The translations under genes were made by a program, and so were the position numbers. This document shows, one piece after another, positions 20,852-32,284 of a stretch of 64,000 nucleotides of DNA (positions are counted from its first letter, which is position 1; every line of letters starts with the position of its first letter). The DNA is from Citrus sinensis (lineage: Eukaryota; Streptophyta; Magnoliopsida; Sapindales; Rutaceae). The stretch spans positions 3,038,001-3,102,000 of the forward strand of contig NC_068564.1 of NCBI RefSeq assembly GCF_022201045.2, given 5' to 3'. A model generated the notes under the pieces. The model was not told the DNA's origin. It saw only the letters and a list, made by a program, of their open reading frames with translations, and searched no databases.

Positions 20852-22332
20852 GATTTTCTATTAAGGAGATTTTTATCCCACATCAGCTAATTAAGAATAA
20901 ATTTTATGCTAAGCATACAAGTTTGAAGTGATCCACAGTTCATGAGTTAGATTTTAAGTATGAATTATGTTTATGATTTCTATACAATATTAGAGCCAAT
21001 TAGTTTCTAAATGAGACTTAGATATTTGCAACCTTTTCCTTTGATTAGGATCAACCATATAGACCAATTAGTTTTATTGGTAATCTTTTAAAACAAAAAC
21101 ACATCAAATTGTTGTGATGAAAATATATTAATTAAATATTGTAATCTTTTATATCAAAGGGTCCGCTTATAATACAGCTGTTGTATCTCACACAGCCGCT
21201 TTTTATTATTTTATTAATACAACCAATAACCGGCCACCGGTACTCTCATTTTAATTGGTTAAAAGAGGTAAAATTAAATGGTAACTATCATATAGCTCCC
21301 TCCATTTAGGTAAATATTAAGATAATCAATCTAAAATTAGAAAACTATCAAAGACCCCCCTCAACTTAAAAAAGAAAATACTCCTTTTTCTTTTAATTCA
21401 TGAAAAAATAGTTAATATATTTAACTTATGTACTAATAAAAAATATAATTAAGTAAAATTAATAGATTAATATATTTAAACAACCAAAATAATTATTTTA
21501 TTTTATTAATATTACGTTATAAATTTAATGATATTTTACTTTAGAAATGTAACTTATGTACTAATAAGAATAATATTTTAATATATTAAATTACAATAAA
21601 TTATATATTAATTAAAAAATAAATTATATATCAATTAAACTATTTTTATATTACTTTATAAATGTAATGATGTTTTGCATAAAAAACTATTAAAACAACT
21701 TTATCAACTTTCAATCACATTAAAATCCCAGTATCTAAACATATAATAAAAACAATTCATTCCTAAATATTTGGAAGAAATCAATCCCAATATCCCACAA
21801 TACACATATAAGGACTTAAATCCCTACCTACGAAAATGGTTGCAATGTTTATCCAACTATCGAATAATTATTATACCAAACATCATACTTACCCCTCAAA
21901 TGTTGTTGTTGTTGTTATTATTAGTGGCTAAAATTAATATGTTCTTTGTACACCCTCTAAAAAAATAATCATATATTAGAAAAATATAAAGCATCTAATA
22001 TTTGATATTTTAAAATAAAACTCACAAACAATCTCTTATGCAAATTAATTCATACAAAATTATGTCAAATTAATTATTTTATTTAATCTTTTTTGATATA
22101 GTAAATTTTTTTTTTTGCTAAACATTAATCAAATTCATAATGGTACATAATATGGATAATTACAAATTGAATGCAACTAATATTGAATAATGTTATATTA
22201 AATTATTTTTACAGTTATATACTTTAAGCATGACAATTACATTTCTAAATTAAGTCAAATTATTTGAGTAATACTACACTCACTAGATGATTCATATTTG
22301 TATATTGAATAGTGTGCAATTATCACAAAATT
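20852..22332. other. AT-rich intergenic region
   Basis: Very AT-rich and tract-laden. A plus-strand frame at 21771-21968 has no recognisable content. Nothing else seen. Confidence 0.5.
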
Positions 22333-22407
22333 AGTTCTGTTTGGGGGAAAAACAGGAAAAATAGCAAAATGCCATGTGTTGACGATCGGAATAACTCCAA
22401 TATAATC

Positions 22408-22559
22408 CAAGGTACCCGGTATGATTCGAGGTACCCCGCACGATTAGAGGTGTCCTGCATGATTAGAGGTACCCGGCATAATTAGATGTACCCGGCATAA
22501 TTAGAGGTATCCCGCATAGATCGGGGTACCCCATATAACTTGAGGTACCCAACAGATTC
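22408..22559. repeat. 19-bp tandem repeat, 8 copies
   Basis: Exact 19-base steps starting at 22408, 22427, 22446, 22465, 22484, 22503, 22522 and 22541, with consensus near AGAGGTACCCGGCATAATT. It lies in the U3 part of the solo LTR, upstream of its TATA box, where LTR enhancer repeats usually sit. Confidence 0.9.
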
Positions 22560-22911
22560 GATTCAGGAGAATCCTCTGAAAAAGTTTGCCATGAGAAATA
22601 TTTCCATATCTTGAAGGATAATATTTGATTTTATTAGAATTAAATATCAAAACGTCGTACTGAAAAGGGGGGACAACCGCTTGCCACCTTTGCCAAAAGT
22701 GAAGGACACTGTCCTTGCAAAGGTACCCTGGACCACTCTCCAGAGCGCGCCATGTTTCCAAAGGATGAGATACGCCACGAACGCCTTCTTGATTACCAAG
22801 CATGCACATAACGGCCAAAAAATCATAAAAAAGTAAAAAGACGTGAAAGGCCTGAAAAGGGATAGCCAATAGCAAAAAAAGATACGCCATGTGGCAACAG
22901 AGGTACTCCAT

Positions 22912-22921
22912 ATATAAAGGT
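22912..22921 (+). promoter_or_regulatory. TATA box in solo LTR
   Basis: TATATAAAGG about 350 bases after the 19-bp repeats; it defines the plus-strand U3/R boundary. Confidence 0.55.
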
Positions 22922-23548
22922 CTAGGTTTTATTCTCCGTCATGTTCTCATTCACTCATGAACACTCACACTCCACAAAATAAGCTTTCTTCAACCTTAAA
23001 CCTTGATTTATAGAGGGCGGGCAAGCTCTCTTTTCTATAAAAACAAACTTGAGTTTGCTAACTTGAGCGTCAGAGTGTGAATGACGGGGTACCTTGGCTT
23101 CACCTCTAACGTATATTTCACTGTTTTGCAGGCGTGAAGCTCGCTTCGAAAGACTTTTTCTGGGTTCAAACCTTTCACCATTGTTACCACTTTCTTTTTC
23201 CCTTTTCACCTCCTTCGAATTTCAGAAACACCGCACACAACAAACCAGTGAGGTACCCCGTTTCTCTTAAAAATACAAATTCATTATTCTAGATAGGTTT
23301 ATCTTTTTCTACCCCCAAAATCTGTCTAAAACAAGTTCAATCTTCCATTTATAGCTATTTCTTTTAAATCAAGTTAATTTATATAACAACTAAAAATAAT
23401 GAAATTATGTAAAAATATTAACAAGCTTAAATTTTATATCTATATTTTTTAAATTAAATTAAATTTTATTTTTGGTGAAACAATAAGTAATTAGGTTTCA
23501 TTTAGGTGGGTAAAACTACCGCCAAGATAAAAAATAAACAATTTTTTT

Positions 23549-23625
23549 TAATACCGTGTACATTTACAATTTTTTAATTTTTTTTTTAATACCGTGTACA
23601 TTTACAATTTTTTAATTTTTTTCCC
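23549..23625. repeat. 38-bp tandem duplication
   Basis: The segment ATACCGTGTACATTTACAAT followed by a T-rich tail occurs at 23551 and again at 23589. Confidence 0.85.
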
Positions 23626-23649
23626 CAAATTTTGATTCAAAATATAAAT

Positions 23650-24270
23650 ACCTCTCATTCTTCCATTGTTAGAAACCCTAGCCACTCAACTCAAAGATAT
23701 CACCGGCCGCCATCATAGACGCTCAACAAAAAGAAAAACAAGCGGTCGCCATGAGTTTTTACTCCTAAATTTTGTAAATCTTGCTCTTACCTTATGTCTT
23801 TCTCACTAAGTCCCTAGATCCCTCATCTTTTCACCTTCGTTAATCTCCCAAAATCAAGCAATAAAAAAGTTGGCATCTTTCGAACACTTATAGTTCGAGG
23901 TAAATGTGCAAGCTTTGAAATTATATTCAAAATCTATGCTCAAGCATTTCGCATAAAAAATTTATAAATTCAGTTCCCTTTTCTTGAACTCGTCTTATTA
24001 GGGTTTAGATATTAACTGTAATTATTTTTTTATGTATTTTCAATTATCAATTAAAGTTTTCAATCCCTTTTTTTTTTCTTGCATGTTTTATGGTTCCGTT
24101 CTAGATGGATTGGCAAGGGAGAAAATTGACGGACGATCTGATGCAAACAATGCTTTTGACTCCTCTCAAGTGGTTGGATCCAAGTCCAAGTGACGCTGAT
24201 GAGTGATGAGTAGCCTAAGCTTGAGCTTACTGCCGCCAATTCAAAGAAAAATCTGCTAAGAATATAATAA
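23650..24270 (+). pseudogene. SPC1: SPC1 (signal peptidase complex 12-kDa subunit) pseudogene lacking both membrane segments
   Basis: A leader-like exon (AAACCCTAGCC context, from about 23650) ends at a good donor, CGAG|GTAAAT (23899/23900). The intron ends TTCTAG at 24104, and ATG follows at 24105. The frame to 24206 has 33 codons: MDWQGRKLTDDLMQ... joined straight to ...PLKWLDPS... In plant SPC1 these two landmarks flank two transmembrane helices in a protein of about 90 residues. That middle is gone here. After the stop at 24204-24206 the lysine-rich C-terminal coding sequence (AATTCAAAGAAAAA, about 24239) is still recognisable out of frame. The intron shows this is not a processed copy. 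SPC1 is an ER-membrane subunit, so this product could not serve that role. Confidence 0.75.
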
Positions 24271-26935
24271 AGGTAATTTTTATAGGTAATAATAAAGGGA
24301 ACTTATTAACTGATATTATTAGGGTAATTTGGTCATGTTTTTATTTGATGAAATAGATGAACTATGCCTGTATTGAAAGAAATATAAAAATTATGGTCCA
24401 AATGTTTAGATAGTTGAAATTAAAGAAAAAATTGCATCTGAATTCTCGACAAAAAATTTATGTGATAATATATTTGTGTGTATATATGTGTATATAACTT
24501 GTGAAATTCAGTAATGAAATCCTATTAGATAGCATGAATTTCTTTACTTCTGAAGAATTCATAAAATTAAGGTCACAAGTATTTTGCCTCTTTTCATTGT
24601 AAATGCAAGAAAATGCAGGTATAATGCTGATTTCTACAATAATTTTATTTCTTTTTAATGTTTCATGCTAGAAAAATTAAAAAAAAGCTAAAAAAGACAT
24701 TGATTTGAGTTTTTTTTTCTCTGTTGTGATATCGTTATTCCTACCATTTACAATGCTTTGATAATTTGTAATCTAGTTATTTTTAAGTACCCCGAAAAAA
24801 GTGTTTGGGAATTCTGACAAATCATAAGAATTGTGGGAACTACAATAAATAAACAAGCAAATAAAAAAATGAACGAGGTTTGTATTTTGAATGTATTTTA
24901 CTTGCAAGAACAAATCTAAATCTTTTAGGTGCTTAATTTCTATTGCATTTTGTAAGTTTTTCATATTAGATGCTATTTTCATGATATATGTTGTTCATGC
25001 AATCATGGATCAGTAGTCCTGAAAAGTTTTGATCTTGTTAATTCTGGATGTATTCTCCTCTTTCAAAGCAACAAATGAATTTCGAGTTTTTTGAATTGCT
25101 GTGATGTTTTGATTTCAGCGCATGAATTTTGTGGTTTCTCAATCATTATATTACTATTATATGTTATGCAAAGGTGATGATGGGAATTATGAGTTTGGGT
25201 TAGTCAACTTGCTCGTCAGCTGAGCACCACAATCCATTTCTGTATGACAAATAAGCTTCTTTTGGCAAATTATTCTTGAACAATAAATAGTTGAAGAGAA
25301 ATTAGATTTTGAAGAGCTATTTTCTGAATTCTTTTATATTTGCTTAATTTTGGTAGTAACCTCTGTGTAGGTGTTTTGTTAACTAATATAATGAAGGTAG
25401 TTTATTAACTAACATTGTTAGGGTAATTTGGTCATGTTTTTACTTATGAACAATTCTTAAAATTAAAATCTCGTGTTTTTTTTTTTCATTTGTTTCCTAA
25501 ACTGAATGCTGCTGTAATACTGATTTCTATAGCGGTTTTATTTCATTCAATTGTTTCATGCTAGACAAATGAAAGAAAAAACTAAAAATTATATTGATTT
25601 GAGTTCCCCCCCCATTGTGGTATTGATATTACTACCATTTTAAATGCTATGGTAATTCGTAATCTAGATATTTTATGTGCACTGGCTACTTGAACCGATT
25701 GTTTTGGGTATGCTGAAAAATTATAAAAATTATAAAAATTATGAAAACTACAATAAATATACAAGCAAATGGATAAATAAATAAGGTTTAGATTTTGAAT
25801 GCATTTTACTTACAAGAAAAAATCTATATGCTGATGAATTTTTGACAGTTACTTTTAGGTGCTTAATTTCTTTTCATTTTGTAAGTTGTTCATATTAGAT
25901 GCTATTCGATGATTTATATTATTCATGCAATCAATTTGTTCTTGTTTATTGTAGATGCATTCTCTCTTTATCTTCCAAAGATACATTATCGTTAAATTAA
26001 AGTTGACATAAAAATTGCATAGAACAAGTATGCTAGTCTGGAAATAATTTTATGTTTTAATATTGCTGTTAAAAATTTCTTTAAAAAATATATTGTTGGA
26101 AATTAGTATATAGTTTTGTGTTTCGTTCGCGTTAGAGTTTTCTTTTTTTGTTGAAAATAAAATTTATTTGGTCCTACCCAAGAATTTAGGACTTGAAATT
26201 TGAAATTTTGAATATTATTTATTTTTCCTATCCTTGTTTTCTATTATCATTTATTTATTATTATTGTTTTATTTATTATTTTTTTTGTACGCAGGGACCC
26301 TTGAAATTAGGGGTGGGCGCGGTTCGGTTCGGTTTTTTACTAAATTTTTTATAATCGTTCGATTACGATTGTTTTAAAATCATAATCGCGATTAATCAAA
26401 TTACCGAAATAATCAAATACTCGATTAATTGAAATAATTCGATTCGATTTGGTTCGATTATAAAAAACCTTAAATTAATAAATCTACCACGAACATAAAA
26501 AGTTAACAAACAAAAACTCAAAATATGTCTCAAAGTATGTTCAAGAACACATAATATGTTCAAATAACAAGTTTAAATCAAAATAAATAAATATTTAACT
26601 GGTTGTAACCAACAACCAAATGGATCGCATACAACTTAACCGCAATGAACAAATAAATAAATGATGCTTTATGAATAACTTTTTCATTCATTAATTGCAT
26701 TTGTATTCATTTTGGCCAACCAAGAATATATATATTAAATTATTACATAAACTATCTACAAAAATCGAGATTATATATTATAAAAAAAATGAAAAGTTAT
26801 GTATTTTTGGTAATTTTTTTTCTTTTTTTAAGACATAAATACAATCAAAAGGACGGTGGCAAAGTTTTTTTTTAGTTTTAAAGGAAAAATAAAACTATAG
26901 TAGAGAAGAAAAGAAAATATATAAACTGTCTGTAC

Positions 26936-27109
26936 CTGAATTTTAAGCCGACGCTCGAACAAGGATGATAGACGATGATTGTGGGTCCTAATCAAGTCCA
27001 ACAAGCGAATCAACGGTTCAGATTCGGCGTAGGTCCCTTCGATAATATGGCCGCCAGCAGCAGCGGAACCCCTCTTCCTTTCCGTCCCAATCCCAAAACT
27101 GGCGGAGCT
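26936..27109 (-). pseudogene. Exon-like fragment captured inside the hAT element
   Basis: 174 bases open on the minus strand, bounded by GTGCAG (acceptor side) and CAG|GTACAG (donor side). The 57-58 residues are charged, with a predicted helical PLIRLLDLIRTHNHRLSSL segment. I do not recognise the family. Base composition is more GC-rich than the rest of the element, as expected for captured host exon sequence. Confidence 0.4.
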
Positions 27110-27320
27110 CTGCACGTCAAACAGAAATAGACAAAGGAATGATTATATGGAATTTGCAGGCCAGGTTCAAGAGAGATATTGTTGAGGAATTATGGTATAA
27201 TTATCATGCCTAGGACGTGTTCGATAATATGCCCAAGAAGGAAAGTGCATCCCACCTGATGTGTTGCATCTTCTCTGTGATTTCCCAAGCAAAAGCAATC
27301 AATCAATAAGGTCAATTTGT

Positions 27321-27498
27321 GAAGGTCTGGGTGCAGACAACGGAGGCCAAAAAGCAGAATGATTTCAACTCTGTGGAAAAGAGTGCAGTTGAGACAGTAA
27401 CAAGGTTAGTAGAAGCAAAAATTGCAGCGAGGGATGCCACGCGGCCAGCGGGAACAGAAGAAGTCGGGAACCGAAGAAGACATAAGTCCGAAGTTTAG
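27321..27498 (+). pseudogene. Second exon-like fragment inside the hAT element, opposite strand
   Basis: A plus-strand stretch with no stop for about 59 codons (FVKVWVQTTEAKKQNDF...), ending TAG at 27496-27498. It is rich in charged residues and of unknown family, with no start codon and no clear splice sites. It may be a second captured segment or chance. Confidence 0.25.
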
Positions 27499-29698
27499 AT
27501 TTGGATTTTAGGCTTTTAGGTTTTAGCTTTAGCTTTCAAAACAATCGGTTTATTTGAGATTTCGGTTCGGTTTTGCGGTTTTTTTTTTTAAATCGAAAAC
27601 CGAACTGATTGGTTTTACTATTTTTTTATATTACTATTTCGGTTTTTTAGAGGTCAAAAAATCGTATAAAAATCGAACCGAACCGAATCGAACCGATCGG
27701 TTCAGTTTTAAATTAATCAATGTTTTTTGCCCACCTCTACTTGAAATATAACAGTATTTGAATTCTGGTTTTTGAAAGCTGTAAATTGATCTAGTTCTGT
27801 ATTGGTTTTATTTTCCCAAAGCTGTAAAAAATTCTTGTAAACCTGTGTAGATGAATGGAAATTTTGATTTGGTTCATTTTTTAGTGCGTTGGATAAATTA
27901 AATGCGCTTAATTCATAATTATAAATGTTATTACTGTGCTATTAGACTTTTATAATGTCATATATTGGTCGTAATAAACATTGAAAAATTATTTTAATTA
28001 AGCCCTGAAAAATTGAAGAACTTATTTTGTAACTAAAAAATTGTATGTATATTTAAAAAAGAATGATAGTCAATTATAGAAAGAAAAAAGTGTTGTTGGC
28101 AAAATTACAATTACCTAAATGATAAATGAGCATCAATGCGAACAAAGGTCAAAATCTCAAGTATGGATGATTAAATTCATGACCACATTTTCTAAAGTTA
28201 TTTCAAACTGAAAAAAGAAATTTCAACACTTCAAGTTCCGTAGAATGAGTATGCTAGTCGAGGATTTTTTTATATATTTTGAATATTGTTGTTAAAAAAT
28301 CATAAAAAAATATGCTGTTAAAATTAGAATATAGTTTTGTGTTATTTTATATTTAAGTTTCAATTTTTTTGTTGAAAACAATAGATATCTGATTCTGCCT
28401 AAGAATTTAGATCATACATTTGAAATCTGAATATTTTTGTTATTTTTTTGCAGCCTTTTTTTCGAATTTCATTTGGTTTTTGTATTTTTTTATGCAGAGA
28501 CCCATGAAATCTAAATCTCAAATTAGTAGCATTTGATTTGGCTTTTGGAAGTTGTGAATTGATTTAATTTTGTAATAGTTTTATTGATATTAATAGTTTT
28601 TAAAGAGTTATTTTCTCACAAGCTTGTAAAAAAAATTTATGAACAAAAGTGGTTTTAGGCTCGACTCTTTTTGTAATTTTAACTTTTCAATAAGCCTCAC
28701 ATTAGGTTACTATTGTAACTAACTGCTTAAGTGATCGAAGTTCTCATTCTTGTAATGAAAATCTTGATTTGAGTAATTTTTAAGTGCATAGGATAAAGTA
28801 CTAGGACATTATAATTCTATTTGCAAATAAATGCCAATAAATTTATGAGTAAAAAAGACCATTTGAAAAAAATAAATTAATTAAACATGCTAAATCATAT
28901 TACAAAATGTTCTTACTATAATGTTATATTTTCATCGTACCATATTGGCCATAACAAATTTCTGAAAATTATATTGAATAACTTATTTGATAAATCGAAA
29001 ATTATACACATATTTTAAAATGAAAAGGAAAAATACTCATTATAAAAAAATTTTGTTAAAAAATCTCATGATTGTAGTAATAATAATTGTAGTAATAGTT
29101 TTAAAAAATAATAGTGGTAATAATACAAGTATAATATAATAATATTTATAATTAATAACATAAATATTTTGTTGAAGTAATTGGAAATTAATAAAACTAA
29201 TTTGAAAAGAAAATAGAGCGGTAAAAATTTAATTTGAATTCAAAAAAATCTTAATTCTTGATTTATTTTGGTTTAAAGATTAATAAATATGGTTAATTGA
29301 ATGATAAAATGGGCATAACATGTACAAAGATCAAAATTTAAGTATAAATAAATTCAAGTTCAAGAAATCTTATCAATTCAATTGATTCCCCAAAAACAAA
29401 AAGATAATTCAACGCAAATAAATTAAGAAAATTTCAACTTTTGTAAGTTTAAACATTTTTTATAATTTATGCTATCAAAACTTTTAAAAAATTAATTTTT
29501 ATTTTTTGAAAAACACAACAATTGCAAGCACCTTTACATCTACTTTTAATTTACTGTCAAATTTTTGAAAAATTAAAGAAATTATTTAAAGAGTAAAGAG
29601 AAAGCTGAAAATGAATGCATTAATTTATTTGATAACTAAAAATAATTAACTAAAATGATAAAATGAGAATAAATATGTGTAAAGATTACACGCTCAAG

Positions 29699-29757
<59 letters not shown>
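29699..29757. repeat. (TA)n(CA)n compound microsatellite
   Basis: About 14 TA units followed by about 15 CA units, uninterrupted. Confidence 0.95.
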
Positions 29758-29759
<2 letters not shown>

Positions 29760-29924
29760 AAATTCAAGAGACCTGAAGTGAAGAAAATAGAAAAAAAAAT
29801 GGACTTAGATTATAGACAAATATTAGAAAAGATTAAGGGTTATAACAAAGCTTTTCAGTACTATATAGTAAGTTGATATTTACTAAAATAGTAAGGGGTT
29901 AAACATAATTTACCTTATTAATAT

Positions 29925-32075
29925 TATTGTTATTGGTAATATAAGTACATTGACTATTTAACCCAATAATTGGAATATTGCCAAGTTAATGGGAAGGTTC
30001 AAACCAAAATCAGTAGAATAATAGTTGAAACAAATAGACCCATAAGGGAGAAAGTATAACCATAATTAGAGACTTAACTAACCAAAAATAAAATTATGAA
30101 AAATAAATTTGGTACCTAACTGGATTAATTGGAATCTTACCAAATTAATGGGAATATTCAACACAAAATTAGAGTAACAATTAGTTGAAACATGTGAACC
30201 AATAAGAGAGAAGGTGCAACGAAAATTAGAGATTCATCCAATGGAAAATGAAAGTTACTTGGAACATAACCCAAAATTTTGGCATTTAACGAATTTTATA
30301 GGAATATCAAACATAAAATTGGTGGAATAATAAGTTGAAACATATGAACCTATAAATGAAAGCACTTAACCAAAATCAGGAACTAATCTAACAAAAAAAA
30401 TAATTTGGGTATTTAACCCAAACAACCGGAATCTTACCAAGTTAATTGGAATATTAAACGCAAAATTAGTGAAATAATAGTTGAAATATATAAACCCATA
30501 AAGGAGAAATTATTAGGAACTTATCTAACCAAAAATAAAATTATGAAAAATAAATTTGGTACCTAACCGAAATAATTGGACTCTTACCAAATTAATGGGA
30601 ATATTCAACACAAAATTAGAGTAACAATTAGTTGAAATACATGAACCAATAAGAGAGAAAGTGCAACGAAAATTAGGAATTAATCCAATGGAAAATGAAA
30701 GTTACTTGGAACATAACCCAAAATTTTGGCATTTAACGAATTTAGTAGGAATATCAAACGTAAAATTGGTAGAATAATAAGTTGAAACATATGAATCTAT
30801 AAATGAAAAGACTTAACCAAAATCAGGAACTAATCTAACAAAAAAAAAACAATTTGGGTATTTAACCCAAACAACCAGAATCTTACAAATTTAATTGGAA
30901 TATCAAACGCAAAATCAGTGAAATAATAGTTGAAATATATAGACCCATAAGGGAGAAAGTATAACCAAAATTGGGGACTTATCTAACCAAAAATAAAATT
31001 ATGAAAAATAAATTTGGTACCTAACCAAAATAATTGGAATCTTACCAAATTAATGGGAATATTCAACACAAAATTAGAGTAACAATTAGTTGAAACACGT
31101 GAACCAATAAGAGAGAAAGTGCAACGAAAATTAGGAACTCATTCAACGGAAAATGAAAGTTACTTAGAACATAACCCAAAATTTTGACATTTAACGAATT
31201 TAGTAGGAATGTCAAACGTAAAACCAGTGGAATAATAAGTTGAAACATATGAACCTATAAATGAAAATTTTTTACCAAAATCAGGAACTAATCTAACAAA
31301 AAGAAAGTGAATTGGGTATTTAACCCAAACAACCAGAATCTCACCAAGTTAATTGGAATATTAAACGCAACATCAGTGAAATAATAGTTGAAATATATAG
31401 ACCTATAAGGGAGAAAGTATAACTAAAATTAGAAACTTTTCTAACCAAAAAAAAAAATTATGAAAAATAAATTGGGTACCTAACCGAAATAATTAGAATC
31501 TTACCAAATTAATGGGAATATTCAACACAAAATTAGAGTAACAATTAGTTGAAACACATGAACCAATAAGAGAGAAAGTGTAACGAAAATTAGGAGCTCA
31601 TCGAACGGAAAATGAAAATTACTTAGAATATAATCCAAAATTTTGGCATTTAATGAATTTAGTAGGTATATCAAATGTAAAACCGGTGGAATAATAAGTT
31701 GAAACATATGAACCTGTAAATGAAAAAACTTAACCAAAATCATGAACTAATCTAACAAAAAAAATAATTTGGGTATTTAACCCAAATAACCAGAATCTTA
31801 CCAATTTAATTGGAATATTAAACGCAAAACCAGTGGAATAATAGTTGAAACATATAAACCAAAAATGAAGAAAGTATAACCAAATTTAAGAACTTCTTCA
31901 ACGAGAAACGAATCTACTTGAAATTTAACCCAAAATATTAGTATTTAACGAATTTAATAGGAATATTAAACACAAAACTAGTGAATTGGAAAATAGAAAC
32001 AAATGAACCTATTAGTGAAAAGATTTAACCAAAATTAGGGACATGCAAAATTAACTTGAAACATTTACCTAATAT
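29925..32075. repeat. Satellite-like higher-order repeat: ~150-bp monomers in ~455-bp trimers
   Basis: The landmark ACCAAAAATA(A) recurs at 30081, 30538, 30986 and 31444, about 455 bases apart. Inside one unit three related monomers can be anchored on 'GGAATAT(T)': 30151, 30301 and 30448, then 30598 starts the next unit (steps 150, 147, 150). Each monomer type matches its counterpart in the next unit better than its neighbours. Degenerate monomers flank both ends (29925-30080 and 31780-32075). Minus-strand frames at 31063-31248 and 31522-31743 are the same monomer read through. Confidence 0.9.
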
Positions 32076-32257
32076 ATTGATATTTAACCAAAATTGTTGG
32101 GACATGATGATTTAACCTTTTTTTTAACTTTCATTTAGGTTAAAAATATTTTTCTCACTCAAAAATTTTTTAAGTTACGTGTTTATAAATTTCCTTAATT
32201 TTTTTCATTTTATTTTATTTTTTCTGCATTAAAAATGATTTTTTTTAATTATTGAAA

Positions 32258-32284
32258 GAACAACCGGTAAAATACCGGTTGTTC
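32258..32284. repeat. Perfect 12-bp hairpin
   Basis: GAACAACCGGTA, 3-base loop, TACCGGTTGTTC. A compact, GC-richer palindrome in AT-rich surroundings. It may be the rim of a small element, but no target duplication was found. Confidence 0.85.

Larger units (their letters stand above)
22338..23333 (+). mobile_element. Solo LTR (996 bp) of an unassigned retrotransposon
   Basis: Starts TGTTTGGGGG and ends CTAAAACA. The perfect target duplication AGTTC is at 22333-22337 and 23334-23338. It contains eight 19-bp tandem repeats (22408-22559) and a TATATAAAGG-type TATA near 22912-22921, placing transcription on the plus strand. No coding domain is present, and no second copy is in the window to assign it to copia or gypsy. 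Minus-strand frames at 22501-22911 and 22955-23209 are by-products. Confidence 0.88.
26308..27739. mobile_element. Non-autonomous hAT element (1432 bp)
   Basis: The 8-base target duplication CTTGAAAT is at 26300-26307 and 27740-27747. Terminal inverted repeats are TAGGGGTGGGC and GCCCACCTCTA, followed by GGTTCGGTTCGG-type subterminal repeats at both ends. The 8-bp duplication and TAGGG ends fit hAT. No transposase is seen. The interior carries exon-like fragments (26936-27109 minus; about 27321-27498 plus). Confidence 0.88.
24270..29690. repeat. Degenerate tandem duplications downstream of the SPC1 relic
   Basis: About 24270-25010 realigns to 25380-25940 (landmarks TTAGGGTAATTTGGTCATG, TTTCATGCTAGA, AGGTGCTTAATTTCT, TTCATGCAATCA). 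About 26030-28130, minus the hAT insertion, realigns to 28235-29350 (landmarks AGTATGCTAGTC, TATAGTTTTGTGTT, CAG(G/A)GACCC, ATATTGG(T/C)C). Divergence is substantial. No protein-coding exon is evident. The repeated CAG|GACCC acceptor-like site may be the old 3'-UTR exon of SPC1. Confidence 0.6.

Noticed and set aside
22501-22911. 136-codon minus-strand frame
   Set aside because: Inside a solo LTR, antisense to its transcription, partly made of the 19-bp repeats.
31063-31743. Two similar minus-strand frames (61 and 73 codons) that look like a gene family
   Set aside because: They are the same ~150-bp satellite monomer read in two successive higher-order units.
29925-32075. CRISPR-like regular spacing
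   Set aside because: Repeat units are ~150 bp with no short direct repeat/unique spacer pattern, and the DNA is plant nuclear.
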